Source: Oscillospiraceae bacterium (lineage in GTDB: Bacteria > Bacillota > Clostridia > Oscillospirales > Ruminococcaceae). Taken from it: a DNA stretch of 33,220 nt. Positions 1 to 7,315 of the stretch are shown piece after piece; positions within the stretch are counted from its first letter, which is position 1; each line of letters opens with the position of its first letter. Position numbers and translations under genes: made by a program. The notes under the pieces were generated by a model, which made no database searches, was not told the origin of the DNA, and worked only from the letters and a program-made list of their open reading frames with translations. Where the stretch lies: assembly GCA_018434245.1 (NCBI GenBank), contig JAHDPQ010000063.1, positions 1 to 33,220 of the forward strand, given 5' to 3'.

Positions 1-132
1 AAAGACCGCCCTAAAAGCAATGCGGAACTAAGGAAAATTGATCCTAAAGGAAATGCCGATCTAGGTATAAAGGAAGGGCAAAAGATAGGCGTTCACGAAA
101 GTGAGCACGAAAAATCAAATAAAGCACGATAA
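1..132 (+). CDS. 3' end of an unidentified gene (partial)
   Basis: The first reading frame is open from base 1 to a TAA at 130-132, giving 43 C-terminal residues that are highly charged (many Lys, Glu, Asp, His) and contain no hydrophobic segment. The start lies outside the window. I do not recognise a family. Because the next kilobases hold phage-type remnants, it may belong to a mobile element, but this is inference only. The short length means the frame could also be open by chance. Confidence 0.35.
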   Translation, partial: KDRPKSNAELRKIDPKGNADLGIKEGQKIGVHESEHEKSNKAR

Positions 133-171
133 GCACCTGCGCAACCAAAGTACCTTCTCAGCCTCGGTGGT

Positions 172-359
172 TTAATGAGGCGCTTTCAGTCGTAATGTAA
201 TGGTGCCCGAATCAGGATCGATGATCTTTCCCAGGGGCAACGCAATGCCATCAGAATCTAAAAAGCCGCAGGAGTACACCTCTGCACGTCCCAGATTGAT
301 AGAATAACTGGTGGCATGCCGCCTCTTTTGGGCGACAATTTAATTGGCTTAATCTCCAT
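172..359 (-). pseudogene. Small hypothetical gene broken by a frameshift
   Basis: On the minus strand an ATG at 359 follows a good GGAGGT ribosome site and opens a frame beginning MEIKPIKLSPKRGG. Near base 317 the sensible reading moves to another frame, which continues HATSYSINLGRAEVY and ends with TLRLKAPH and a TAA at 172-174. The total of 188 bases is not a multiple of three, so one indel explains both halves. The intact start signal suggests recent decay or a sequencing error. The product would be about 62 residues, probably soluble. I do not recognise the family. Confidence 0.4.
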
Positions 360-535
360 AAAGTTTAACCTCCTTTTCGCTTGGTGTTGATGAGCGAGAT
401 TGCGGCAAAAACAACTGCAAGCAAGGAAATTTTATTAACTGACCTGAATCTTGGCACTACTACTATAACAGGAACAGCTTTCTTAATAATCCATATAATA
501 AAAAATAAAACATTATGTGGAAAGGGAGTAGACAA

Positions 536-1279
536 ATGTATACATATTCCAGTGGAAGCTTTTTATATACCGTTCAATCCGGAGATACGCTATGGAAGAT
601 AGCACAAAGCTTTCATACGACTATACCAGCGATTATCTTGGAAAATCCTATGCTTAACGAAAACAACCTGCGTATTGGGCAAGTCATCCGCATTCCACAG
701 GGGCATGGATCTCCCTCAAGGTCATTTTCTCATTGCATTATCGAGGCGGAGCAGTTGCTAAGCAACCGCTTACGGTTATTGTGGATGCAGCATGTTTACT
801 GGACAAGGCAACTTATCCTAAGCATAGTTTTTGGATTGCCGGATGCGGAATTCGTTACAAATCGCCTCCTGCGTAATCCCAATGATTTTGCAGTGGTACT
901 GCGGGAATTATACGGGGAAGACGCTGTTTCAAAATTTGTAGAATTATTCACCAACCACCTCACAATTGCTGCAGAACTAGTCAACGCGGCAAAGGCCGAT
1001 AACAGTTCTGCAGCCGCTGATGCTGAAAGGCGATGGTATGCAAACGCAAATCAAATTGCAAGCTTTTTTAACAGTATTAATCCGTATTGGTCGGTGCAGG
1101 ATTGGCAAAAGATGCTATACGATCATCTCGCAATGACGAAAGAGGAAGCTCTCCATATGCTGGCACAAAAATATGAGGATAGTATTCGTATATTTGAAAA
1201 TATTGAGCAGGAAGCCTTACTGATGGCAGACACAATGACACAAGGCGTTGTTAAGCTGTTTTCTCAACAGTTTAAATAG
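536..1279 (+). CDS. LysM-domain protein with an uncharacterised helical C-terminal domain
   Basis: The 247-residue product starts at ATG 536, seven bases after AAAGGGAG; an upstream in-frame ATG at 515 has no ribosome site. Residues about 11-54 form one LysM domain (YTVQSGDTLWKIA, ending in GQVIRIP), which in this family binds peptidoglycan or chitin-type glycans. Residues about 70-245 are helix-rich, with features such as LWMQHVYWTR, NRLLRNPNDF and INPYWS. Similar domains occur in Clostridia and Bacilli and are, from memory, often labelled acetylglutamate kinase, although no kinase motif is visible. There is no signal peptide, so a role at the wall or in the spore coat would need another route out of the cell. 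A terminator follows at 1362. The function is not known. Confidence 0.8.
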   Translation: MYTYSSGSFLYTVQSGDTLWKIAQSFHTTIPAIILENPMLNENNLRIGQVIRIPQGHGSPSRSFSHCIIEAEQLLSNRLRLLWMQHVYWTRQLILSIVFGLPDAEFVTNRLLRNPNDFAVVLRELYGEDAVSKFVELFTNHLTIAAELVNAAKADNSSAAADAERRWYANANQIASFFNSINPYWSVQDWQKMLYDHLAMTKEEALHMLAQKYEDSIRIFENIEQEALLMADTMTQGVVKLFSQQFK

Positions 1280-1361
1280 AAAAAATGATTATATCAGTAA
1301 AGTACATTGAGCAGTAATATACTTGTTCTTTTTAGTCGTATAGAGATATGGATATATAGAA

Positions 1362-1399
1362 AACCGCATGATTAAGTCAAAAGATTTAATGATGCGGTT
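1362..1399 (+). terminator. Probable terminator after the LysM gene
   Basis: Arms AACCGCAT (1362-1369) and ATGCGGTT (1392-1399) are perfectly complementary around a 22-base AT-rich loop. A short, interrupted T-run follows (CCTTTTG). The position 80 bases beyond the LysM stop fits a rho-independent terminator, though the long loop makes it weak. Confidence 0.45.
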
Positions 1400-1466
1400 T
1401 AACCTTTTGCTAAAATTCTTCTGTGGTTATATGCAACGATATTTTTATGTGAGGTGAGGTGATTTC

Positions 1467-1610
1467 ATGGCAGGCGGAAGGCCAAACAAATACAAAACGC
1501 ATTTAGAGCCCCGGCTGCTTGAACTCCCTACTCAAACGTGCTATGGGGTACAAATACACCGAAACCACGAGGGAGCAGGTCAAGAATTCCTGGGTTAAAG
1601 TAGAGAAAGG
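1467..1610 (+). pseudogene. Phage terminase small subunit remnant with internal deletion
   Basis: An ATG at 1467 after GAGGTGAGGTG opens a frame starting MAGGRPNKYKTHLEPRLLE, a very typical start of clostridial phage terminase small subunits, which recognise DNA for packaging. At about base 1521 the recognisable sequence jumps to another frame, NSLLKRAMGYKYTETTRE, which in intact homologues lies roughly 50 residues further on. The central part, including the HTH region, is therefore deleted together with a frame change. Resemblance stops near 1610, where a different broken gene begins on the other strand. The product cannot be functional. This is good evidence of a decayed prophage. Confidence 0.7.
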
Positions 1611-2185
1611 TTACGGCCCCCGTAGGCGGGTTGTAGTGCAGGCTGCCACTGTTGGCGTTGCCAGAGGATTGGGTGCCTGTACCGGCACCATTGCTGGCAT
1701 TTCCACTGTTACCCGAAGAACCATTGCTGGAAGCATTATCAGAAGAGTTGCCACTGACAGAACTGTTGTTTCCGTTAATGGATGTGTCAGTAATAAGATA
1801 CAAATTGATACGACGGCTGGATAAGTAGTAGGTAGGGGACAGGGCAACCTTGTCGGCGGTAGGGCCCAGATACTGACCCGTCCTCGTTGTAGACATAGCA
1901 TTTGTAATTGGTGTCAAAGCTTACCTTGGCTGAAGCGGGGATATTCTGGGTTTTGAGATGAAGAATATCCTCGATGGAATAATATCGGTTCATTATTTTC
2001 AGGTCGGCAGAAGAAAACTCGTCATCCACTACCGCATAATATTTCCGATTTTTAAACAGGGTGGTGTGAATATACATATCCCGCCCCACATAAAGCTCGG
2101 CGTTGCGGATGGTATCTTTTGCCTCCAGAACTGGGTTCTCAGTCATATCATAGTAATCTGTACCTTCGTAGGCATACCATTGTTC
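1611..2185 (-). pseudogene. Broken gene with Asn/Ser/Gly-rich linker, truncated at both ends
   Basis: Reading on the minus strand, a sensible protein runs from about 2185 (just after an in-frame TAA, with no start codon) through YYDMTENPVLEAKDTIRNAE and SFDTNYKCYVYNEDGS. It then shifts frame near base 1873 to continue QYLGPTADKVALSPTYYLSS. A low-complexity Asn/Ser/Gly/Ala stretch follows, typical of an extracellular linker, and the frame runs into the terminase remnant near 1611. So the gene lacks a start, carries a frameshift and is cut at its 3' end. I do not recognise the family; a surface-exposed or tail-associated protein is only a guess from the linker. Confidence 0.5.
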
Positions 2186-2757
2186 ATCTTATCGTCCAGT
2201 ATCGAATATACAAACAAAATCCCCCTTAACCAGAAATTTGACCCCTTACACGTTTTTAATCCCTTGAAACTGGCTGGGACCATACTCCACTGCAAAGTTA
2301 TGGCATTTTTAGTAGAACATCTAAAGCCCTCTGTTTACTGTAACATTGCAGTAAACAGAGGGGTTCCTTATTATTTAGCGCTAGTCTTGAGCCAATACCG
2401 CGATTTTCCTGTGCATTCGGGTGCATTCGTTAGCTATTTTACTGGACGGACGGTACCATGAACTGAACGGAGTCCAGCCTCATGCCATAGGTCCGGTTTT
2501 TTGAGGATGGCGGTAACCACTTGTATGGGATCGATTCAAGATTTTTTTGGTACCCTGACGCTGCTCCTCTTTATATGAGTTGCGTCATGGCATCTTGCAT
2601 TTATACAAGACTTAGTGAATTCACATTGCAGTGAAATAGGCCACTACAATATTCCATGCAACATTTTCCAAATAGAACGGCTGATAAATAAATGTTGGAA
2701 AACGGCAATACTATAGGAGAACCCAAGGACGGTATCTTGAAGAAACAGGGCGAAAAA
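2186..2757. other. Intergenic stretch without a convincing gene
   Basis: About 570 bases hold no gene I can support. They contain a strong hairpin at 2327-2362. A short minus-strand open stretch also lies between about 2434 and 2535 (fragment VVTAILKKPDLWHEAG, stop at 2434-2436) that reads like the tail of a protein but has no start signal. The stretch is probably decayed accessory DNA. Confidence 0.5.
2327..2362. terminator. Long perfect hairpin, possible terminator
   Basis: CCCTCTGTTTACTG (2327-2340) and CAGTAAACAGAGGG (2349-2362) form a perfect 14-bp stem with an 8-base loop. The flanks are AT-rich but neither strand has a clean T-run, so it could be a bidirectional terminator or the end of a lost mobile element. 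No gene immediately upstream on either strand needs it. Confidence 0.4.
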
Positions 2758-3669
2758 ATGACAATTGGTATTCCAAGAGCGCTTTTATACTACCGGTATC
2801 AATACTTATGGAAAACATTTTTTACCAGGCTGGGTTGTAACGTGGTGATTAGTGCCCCCACCTCCCAGAACATGCTAGCGCGGGGAATTGCTCTTTCGGT
2901 GGGTGAATGCTGCCTGCCCGTCAAGATTTTTATGGGCCACGTAGCCAGTCTGCTGGGCCGCTGCGATTATATTCTGATTCCAAGATTTGAAACCTTGGGC
3001 AAAGGAGAAGAATTCTGCGTTCGTTTTTGGGGCCTGCCGGATATTGTTCACAACACTTTCCCCGATGCGCCCATCCTCAGCTACAATCTTCAGGACCACA
3101 AACGGGGCAGTGAAATGCAGGGGTTTTGGCAGATAGGCTTGCGTTTGGGAAAGTCCCCGGCGCAAACAGTGGCTGCATACCGTCGGGGAGTACAGGAGCA
3201 GCTGAGGCAAGACTGCCTGGTACGGGAAAAGCAGGAGCTTTTACTGGCCGCATCGGGGCTAAAGGTTTTGTTTGCGGCCCAGTCCTACCTGATTCACGAT
3301 GGCTACGTGGGAGCCCCCCTAATACGGATGATTGAGGAGCAGGGGGGAGTCCCCGTGTTTGCGGACCGCTGCGACCCCATGACGTGCAGGGCTTCGGCAA
3401 AGACGCTCTCTCAGGATTTGTACTGGACAGTGAACAAAGAGATCATCGGAGCCATTCCCCTGACTAAAAAAGAGGTGGACGGCGTTCTGCTGATCACCGC
3501 CTTTCCCTGCGGAACCGACTCTCTGGTCAACGAGCTGGTGCTGCGCCGAGTCCGGGACATCCCCATTGCCCAGATTGTGCTGGACGAGCAGCAGGGGGAA
3601 TCGGGGCTGCAAACCCGTATGGAATGCTTTATGGATATTCTTTCCGAAAGGAGGAGGAGCCATGCCTGA
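2758..3669 (+). CDS. DUF2229/HgdB-like acyl-CoA dehydratase-activase-related protein
   Basis: The 303-residue product resembles the DUF2229 family, which occurs with or fused to activators of 2-hydroxyacyl-CoA dehydratases. Visible features are MTIGIPRALLYYRYQYLWKT at the start, GECCLPVKIFMGHV (about 50-65), CDPMTC, AFPCGTDSLVNE, and a C-terminal LDEQQGESGLQTRMECF like the end of HgdB-type subunits. The cysteines could ligate an iron-sulphur cluster; that is inference from family resemblance. I chose ATG 2758 because family members begin at MTIGIPR and AGGG lies just upstream. An in-frame ATG at 2692 would add 22 residues without a ribosome site. The next gene starts inside its last codons, so translation is probably coupled. 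The substrate is not known. Confidence 0.75.
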   Translation: MTIGIPRALLYYRYQYLWKTFFTRLGCNVVISAPTSQNMLARGIALSVGECCLPVKIFMGHVASLLGRCDYILIPRFETLGKGEEFCVRFWGLPDIVHNTFPDAPILSYNLQDHKRGSEMQGFWQIGLRLGKSPAQTVAAYRRGVQEQLRQDCLVREKQELLLAASGLKVLFAAQSYLIHDGYVGAPLIRMIEEQGGVPVFADRCDPMTCRASAKTLSQDLYWTVNKEIIGAIPLTKKEVDGVLLITAFPCGTDSLVNELVLRRVRDIPIAQIVLDEQQGESGLQTRMECFMDILSERRRSHA

Positions 3670-4795
3670 TCAGCTGGCCATCAGCTTTCCCCACATGGGG
3701 GAATACAGCATTGTGTTCACCCAATTGATGGGCCACCTTTTTCCCACGGCCCGGGTATTTCCGGCACCTCCCATGACGCAAAAAACTGTGGAGCTGGGCA
3801 GCCGCTACAGCCCGGACTTTGTCTGTTCTCCCTTCAAATATAACCTTGGCAATTACATCGAAGCCTTGGAGCAGGGGGCAAACGTGTTGTTTCAAACGGG
3901 AATGGGCTGTCGCTATGGCTATTACGGGGAGCTGCAGGAGCAGATTCTGCGGGATTTAGGGTACCAGTTCCAGTTCCTGTGCCTTTCCCGGGAGCGGGCG
4001 CAGGCCTTGGCCCTTTATCGCAGTGCCCGGGAGCTGGGGTGCACCCTGCCGCTGACTCAAATGCTGTCGGCGCTGTTGCTGGCCTGCGAGAGCATCCGGG
4101 CCATGGACCGGTACGAGTATTGGATGCGGGAGGAGATGGGGTTCCAATCCACCCCCGGCTCCTGTGAGGCGGTGCGCAAACAGCTTTTTGAAGAGATTGC
4201 CCAGGCACACTCCCTGCAAGATTTACAGCGGGCCAAAAACCGGTGCAGACAGGCGGCGGCAGCCATCCGGACCGACAAGCCCCCAAACCCTTTGCGGGTG
4301 GGCATTGTGGGGGAACTATACACGTTGATGGAGCCTTCCAGCAACTTTTTTGTGGAGCAGCAGCTTGCCAAAGAAGGCATCTCGGTTAGTCGGGTCATGG
4401 GAGTCTGGTTTTTGCTGTTTGGAAAGAACCACAGGCAGGCGCTGAAAAACAGCGGGCCCTATCTTTGGCATACTGTGGGAGCCAATGGGGTGGACAGTGT
4501 TTCCCAAAGTCTTGCCTATGCCAAAAAGGGATACGACGGCATCATCCACATGAAATCCTTTGGCTGCATCCCGGAACTCAACGCCACGCCGGCGCTGATG
4601 AATCTTTCCCGAGACTGGAACATCCCCATCCTGCATTTGAGTTTTGATTCCCACACCAGCGAAACGGGAGTCCAGACCCGTCTGGAAGCATTTGCGGATA
4701 TGATCCGCATGAAAAGGGAGGAGGGTGACGTTGCAAACAGCCAGTTTGGGCGTGGATATCGGCTCGGTATCCACCAAGGGCGTGGTGGTGGATAG
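3662..4795 (+). CDS. 2-hydroxyacyl-CoA dehydratase (HgdB)-like protein
   Basis: The start ATG 3662 sits a few bases after AGGAGGAG and overlaps the previous gene by 8 bases. The 377-residue product has features of the HgdB/DUF2229 group: FPHMGEYSIVFTQLMGHLFP at the start, VCSPFKYNLGNYIEAL, GMGCRYGYYGELQEQILRDL (about 80-100), MKSFGCIPELNATPAL and a closing LSFDSHTSETGVQTRLEAF. Conserved cysteines in VCSPFK, GMGCRY and FGCIPE are candidates for binding a [4Fe-4S] or double-cubane cluster. No separate HgdA-like subunit is present, so this may not be a classical dehydratase. Its last 65 bases overlap the activase gene in another frame, which is long but consistent with a translationally coupled operon. 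Confidence 0.75.
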   Translation: MPDQLAISFPHMGEYSIVFTQLMGHLFPTARVFPAPPMTQKTVELGSRYSPDFVCSPFKYNLGNYIEALEQGANVLFQTGMGCRYGYYGELQEQILRDLGYQFQFLCLSRERAQALALYRSARELGCTLPLTQMLSALLLACESIRAMDRYEYWMREEMGFQSTPGSCEAVRKQLFEEIAQAHSLQDLQRAKNRCRQAAAAIRTDKPPNPLRVGIVGELYTLMEPSSNFFVEQQLAKEGISVSRVMGVWFLLFGKNHRQALKNSGPYLWHTVGANGVDSVSQSLAYAKKGYDGIIHMKSFGCIPELNATPALMNLSRDWNIPILHLSFDSHTSETGVQTRLEAFADMIRMKREEGDVANSQFGRGYRLGIHQGRGGG

Positions 4796-5690
4796 GGACG
4801 GCCGGATCATGGCCTGCGAATACCTATGGACCCAAGGGGACCCGGTTTCCGCTACCAAAAAAATTATTATATCCCTGCAAAAGCAGCTGTCCGCCCGGGT
4901 CAGCATCGAATCGGTAGGGACCACAGGCTCGGCCCGGCGGCTCATCGGCGCCATGCTGGAGGCGGACGCTATCAAAAACGAGATCACGGCCCATGCCAAG
5001 GGAACCATAGCCCGGCACCCCGATGTTCGCACCATCATCGAAATTGGGGGACAGGATTCCAAGCTCATCCTGATCAACGGTTGCGTGGTCACCGATTATG
5101 CTATGAACACCCTCTGCGCCGCCGGAACAGGAGCTTTTCTTTCCTCCCAGGCAAAGCGGCTGGACATTCCGGTGGAGGAGCTGGGGGATGTGGCTCTGCG
5201 GTCCCGTCATCCGGCCAAAATTGCCGCCCGCTGCACCGTCTTTGCCGAATCGGATTTGGTCCACAAGGCTCAAGCGGGTTATGGCAAGGAGGATTTAGTC
5301 GCCGGACTCTGCCATGCGGTGGTGCTCAACTACCTGAACAATGTGGGAAAAGGCAAGCAAATATTGGAACCCATTGTATTTCAGGGGGGCGTGAGCAAGA
5401 ATAAAGGAGTGGTGCAGGCATTCCGGGAGGAGCTGGGCAGCGACATTTCGGTGGATGCCGACTCTCATCTGATGGGAGCGTTGGGGGCGGCCCTGCTGTC
5501 CCGGGGAGCTAAACGCCCCAAACCCTTTGACTGTGACATTGTGGACCTGCATTTTCAGACCGGGGCCCACACCTGCCCGGGCTGCGCCAACCACTGCGAA
5601 ATCATCTCGTTTTATCGTGACGGTTCCCTGCTGGACTGCTGGGGCAACCGCTGCGAAAAAGGACTTGGTAAAAAGGAGAATGTATTATGA
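4731..5690 (+). CDS. BadF/BadG/HgdC-type ATPase activase
   Basis: This 319-residue protein is an ASKHA-fold ATPase of the BcrA/BadF/HgdC family. These use ATP to push an electron from a bridging [4Fe-4S] cluster onto a dehydratase or reductase. Seen: the phosphate loop LGVDIGSVSTKG (6-17), EIGGQDSK (104-111), LCAAGTGAF with Cys129, and ARCTVFAES with Cys168. The two cysteines sit where the cluster ligands of HgdC lie. The C-terminus adds CPGCANHC and CWGNRC, a second cysteine set often present in this subgroup. I prefer TTG 4731, six bases after GGAGG, over GTG 4725, which touches that site. The stop overlaps the next ATG. The partner is presumably the preceding HgdB-like product. Confidence 0.85.
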   Translation: MQTASLGVDIGSVSTKGVVVDRDGRIMACEYLWTQGDPVSATKKIIISLQKQLSARVSIESVGTTGSARRLIGAMLEADAIKNEITAHAKGTIARHPDVRTIIEIGGQDSKLILINGCVVTDYAMNTLCAAGTGAFLSSQAKRLDIPVEELGDVALRSRHPAKIAARCTVFAESDLVHKAQAGYGKEDLVAGLCHAVVLNYLNNVGKGKQILEPIVFQGGVSKNKGVVQAFREELGSDISVDADSHLMGALGAALLSRGAKRPKPFDCDIVDLHFQTGAHTCPGCANHCEIISFYRDGSLLDCWGNRCEKGLGKKENVL

Positions 5691-5989
5691 ATCAACAACC
5701 GGATATCAGTCAACTGCCCTTGATGGCCATGAAGGATGTTCCCACACCCGGCGCAGATGCCAAGCAGATCACCGCGCTGGTCAAAGAACAGGGCCGGGTG
5801 ACGGGATACCAGCTTTCCGACGGGCAGATTCTAGGCAAAGCCGATGCGGTTCAGCTGGCGCGGCAGGGAGGCATTCGGGGAGTGGGTATTTCCTCCCGCA
5901 AAGGCAACGAATACCTGAAATCCCTGCCGGACCAAAGTGAATCCAATAATTTAGGCAACCTGCCCTCAGTCTCCCAGCCAATGTCCTAG
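5687..5989 (+). CDS. DUF3892 domain protein
   Basis: A 100-residue soluble protein whose ATG overlaps the activase stop (ATGA) and follows AAAAAGGAG, so it is the last gene of the operon. Residues about 25-80 match the DUF3892 pattern (KQITALVKEQGRVTGYQLSD, then ADAVQLARQGGIRGVGIS and KGNEYLKSLPD), a small domain of unknown function common in Firmicutes. The N-terminal 20 residues and the Ser/Pro/Asn-rich C-terminus look flexible. Nothing in the sequence says how it relates to the activase. It may be a passenger, but the overlap argues for co-translation. Confidence 0.75.
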   Translation: MNQQPDISQLPLMAMKDVPTPGADAKQITALVKEQGRVTGYQLSDGQILGKADAVQLARQGGIRGVGISSRKGNEYLKSLPDQSESNNLGNLPSVSQPMS

Positions 5990-6017
5990 GGACTTTCCGA
6001 ACTAAGCTCACAACAAA

Positions 6018-6041
6018 GCGGCCAGACAAAGGCCTGGCCGC
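6018..6041. terminator. Hairpin between convergent genes
   Basis: GCGGCCAG (6018-6025) pairs with CTGGCCGC (6034-6041). Read on the minus strand the stem is followed by TTTGTTGT, which favours termination of the Cys-rich gene. It also lies just past the DUF3892 stop and may serve both strands. Confidence 0.55.
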
Positions 6042-6056
6042 GCAACCTATCGCCGG

Positions 6057-6314
6057 TTAGCAGAAAGACCTGCCGCATCTCCGGTTGCAACCACAGCCTG
6101 CGTTATTCCAGGAGCCGCAACCGCAACCCCCACTGCCCCAGGAACCGCAACCGCAGCCTCCCCCGTTATCCCAGGAGCCGCAACCGCAGCTCCCGCTGCC
6201 CCAGGAGCCGCAACCACAGCCTCCCCCGTTATCCCAGGAGCCGCAATCGCAGCCCCCGTTATTCCAGGAGCCGCAATCGCAGCGGCACCTGTTCCAACAA
6301 CTGTTCCAACACAT
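6057..6314 (-). CDS. Cys-Gly-Trp tandem-repeat small protein
   Basis: An ATG at 6314 preceded by GGGGG eight bases away starts an 85-residue protein made almost wholly of six near-identical units of the form C-x-C-G-S-W-(D/N/G)-(N/S)-G-(G). It is preceded by MCWNSCWNRCR and followed by CNRRCGRSFC. About one residue in four is Cys, each repeat has one Trp, and there is no signal peptide or membrane segment. Such composition suits a metal-binding, disulphide-cross-linked (for example spore-coat) or ribosomally made, modified peptide. I know no family that matches and no modification gene lies next to it. A terminator-like hairpin follows the stop. Open frames also exist on the other strand and in another frame because of the repeats; this one is preferred for its start signals and terminator. 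Confidence 0.55.
   Translation of the reverse strand: MCWNSCWNRCRCDCGSWNNGGCDCGSWDNGGGCGCGSWGSGSCGCGSWDNGGGCGCGSWGSGGCGCGSWNNAGCGCNRRCGRSFC
6094..6290. repeat. Tandem direct repeats of about 30-33 bases
   Basis: Six imperfect copies of a unit containing CCAGGAGCCGCAACCGCA alternate between a CTGCCC type and a CTCCCCCGTTAT type, giving a higher-order two-unit period. They encode the C-x-C-G-S-W repeats on the minus strand. Such arrays change copy number easily by slippage. Confidence 0.75.
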
Positions 6315-6496
6315 AATAGCAACCCCCAAAAAATGATGCCCCCTACAGGGCTGCTACATTATATGAGCCACCTCCTGAGTGGGTGAGGTAGCTTGACAAG
6401 CTGTTTACCTCGTCCCGCTGACATCAGGAGGGAAAACAATCTTGATTTTAGGCCATACCAATCCAAAAGACAAAACATTGGATTTGTTTCTAAAGT

Positions 6497-6526
6497 AAAA
6501 ACACCCGCCGGACTGTCAGGGGCGTT
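6497..6526 (-). terminator. Possible terminator after the cupin gene
   Basis: On the minus strand AACGCCCC and GGGTGTT can pair imperfectly around the loop, followed directly by a run of Ts (TTTTTAC). It lies about 70 bases after the cupin stop. The imperfect stem keeps confidence low. Confidence 0.35.
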
Positions 6527-6597
6527 GAGCTTTTGCCCATGAAAAGCAGCGACAGCCTCCATACCGGAGATTGCCGCCGCTGGGTGGACCGGGCCGC

Positions 6598-7062
6598 TCA
6601 GTCGTGACTTTCGTCGGCCTCTGCTTTGGTTCTGTGAATGGTTCCGTGGGGATGATGGGGCGGCGCGTAGATGGAATAGATTTTAAGGGGGTGGCGGCCT
6701 GTATTGACGATGTTGTGCCAGGTTTCAGCCGGGACCAGCACCACATCATTTTTGGAAAGGCAGCACTGCATATCCACCTTCTCTTTGCACTTGCCCATTT
6801 GAACCATGCCCTGTCCTGCTTCCAGGCGGAGAAACTGGTCGGTATCCGGGTGTATTTCCAGTCCAATTTCACCGCCTACGGGGATACACATCAGGGTGAG
6901 CTGCAGGTAATGTCCGGTCCACAAGGCCCGGCGAAAGCACTGGTTTTGCAGGGTGGCGCGGTTTATGTTGATCGCAAAGGGGTCGGGACCAAAATCACAG
7001 ATCTCATAAGTAGTGTCGGGGGCTGGAGTTCCGAACTGTTCCGGTGCACAATGTCGGTTCAT
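6598..7062 (-). CDS. Cupin-domain protein (mannose-6-phosphate isomerase-like)
   Basis: A 154-residue single-domain cupin starts at ATG 7062 behind AAAGGAG. The first cupin motif is visible as GGEIGLEIHPDTDQFLRLEAGQG (metal-ligand His, Asp/Gln and Glu candidates). The second is VLVPAETWHNIVNTG with its His. Between them lies an insert KCKEKVDMQCC with several Cys. Members of this group are widespread small metal-binding proteins with roles ranging from sugar-phosphate isomerisation to sensing; the length is too short for a full isomerase. The C-terminus APPHHPHGTIHRTKAE adds several histidines. The gene is divergent from the hemerythrin gene across about 250 bases. The specific function cannot be named. 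Confidence 0.8.
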   Translation of the reverse strand: MNRHCAPEQFGTPAPDTTYEICDFGPDPFAININRATLQNQCFRRALWTGHYLQLTLMCIPVGGEIGLEIHPDTDQFLRLEAGQGMVQMGKCKEKVDMQCCLSKNDVVLVPAETWHNIVNTGRHPLKIYSIYAPPHHPHGTIHRTKAEADESHD

Positions 7063-7237
7063 AGTAATCTCCTTTCGGTGTGTTGTTACATCATATGCTG
7101 CCTACCAAAGCAGGGTGCGGAAAGTGTCACCGGGACTCTTTATTTTTGAAAAAACCTCTCTTTTTTCCCCAAAACAGAGCCAAGATGGGTTTGGCAACGG
7201 TTGTCCTCTTCCTTTCTGTCGAATCATAGGAAAAAAC

Positions 7238-7267
7238 TTGAAATCTTGCCAGATAAGCTGATATAAT
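7238..7267 (+). promoter_or_regulatory. Promoter of the hemerythrin-cheX unit
   Basis: TTGAAA (7238-7243), an 18-base spacer and a perfect TATAAT (7262-7267) precede the hemerythrin start by about 50 bases, with AGGAGAAAGG as ribosome site. This is a convincing vegetative-type promoter. Confidence 0.65.
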
Positions 7268-7315
7268 ACAGAAAGAACAAAATATTCTATTTGAGGAGAA
7301 AGGCAGGATAGAATC

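Noticed and set aside
381..602. A 73-codon frame ahead of the LysM gene
   Set aside because: It runs into the LysM gene in another frame, has no ribosome site and no recognisable content.
6047..6322. Ala/Gly/Ile-rich minus-strand frame across the same repeats
   Set aside because: Same strand but another frame; kept open by the repeat unit length. Its start is less well placed relative to GGGGG than the ATG at 6314.
6085..6336. Gln/Pro-rich open frame on the plus strand through the repeat array
   Set aside because: It is the complement of the Cys-Gly-Trp repeat gene; its TTG start has no ribosome site, while the minus-strand frame has one and a terminator-like hairpin.
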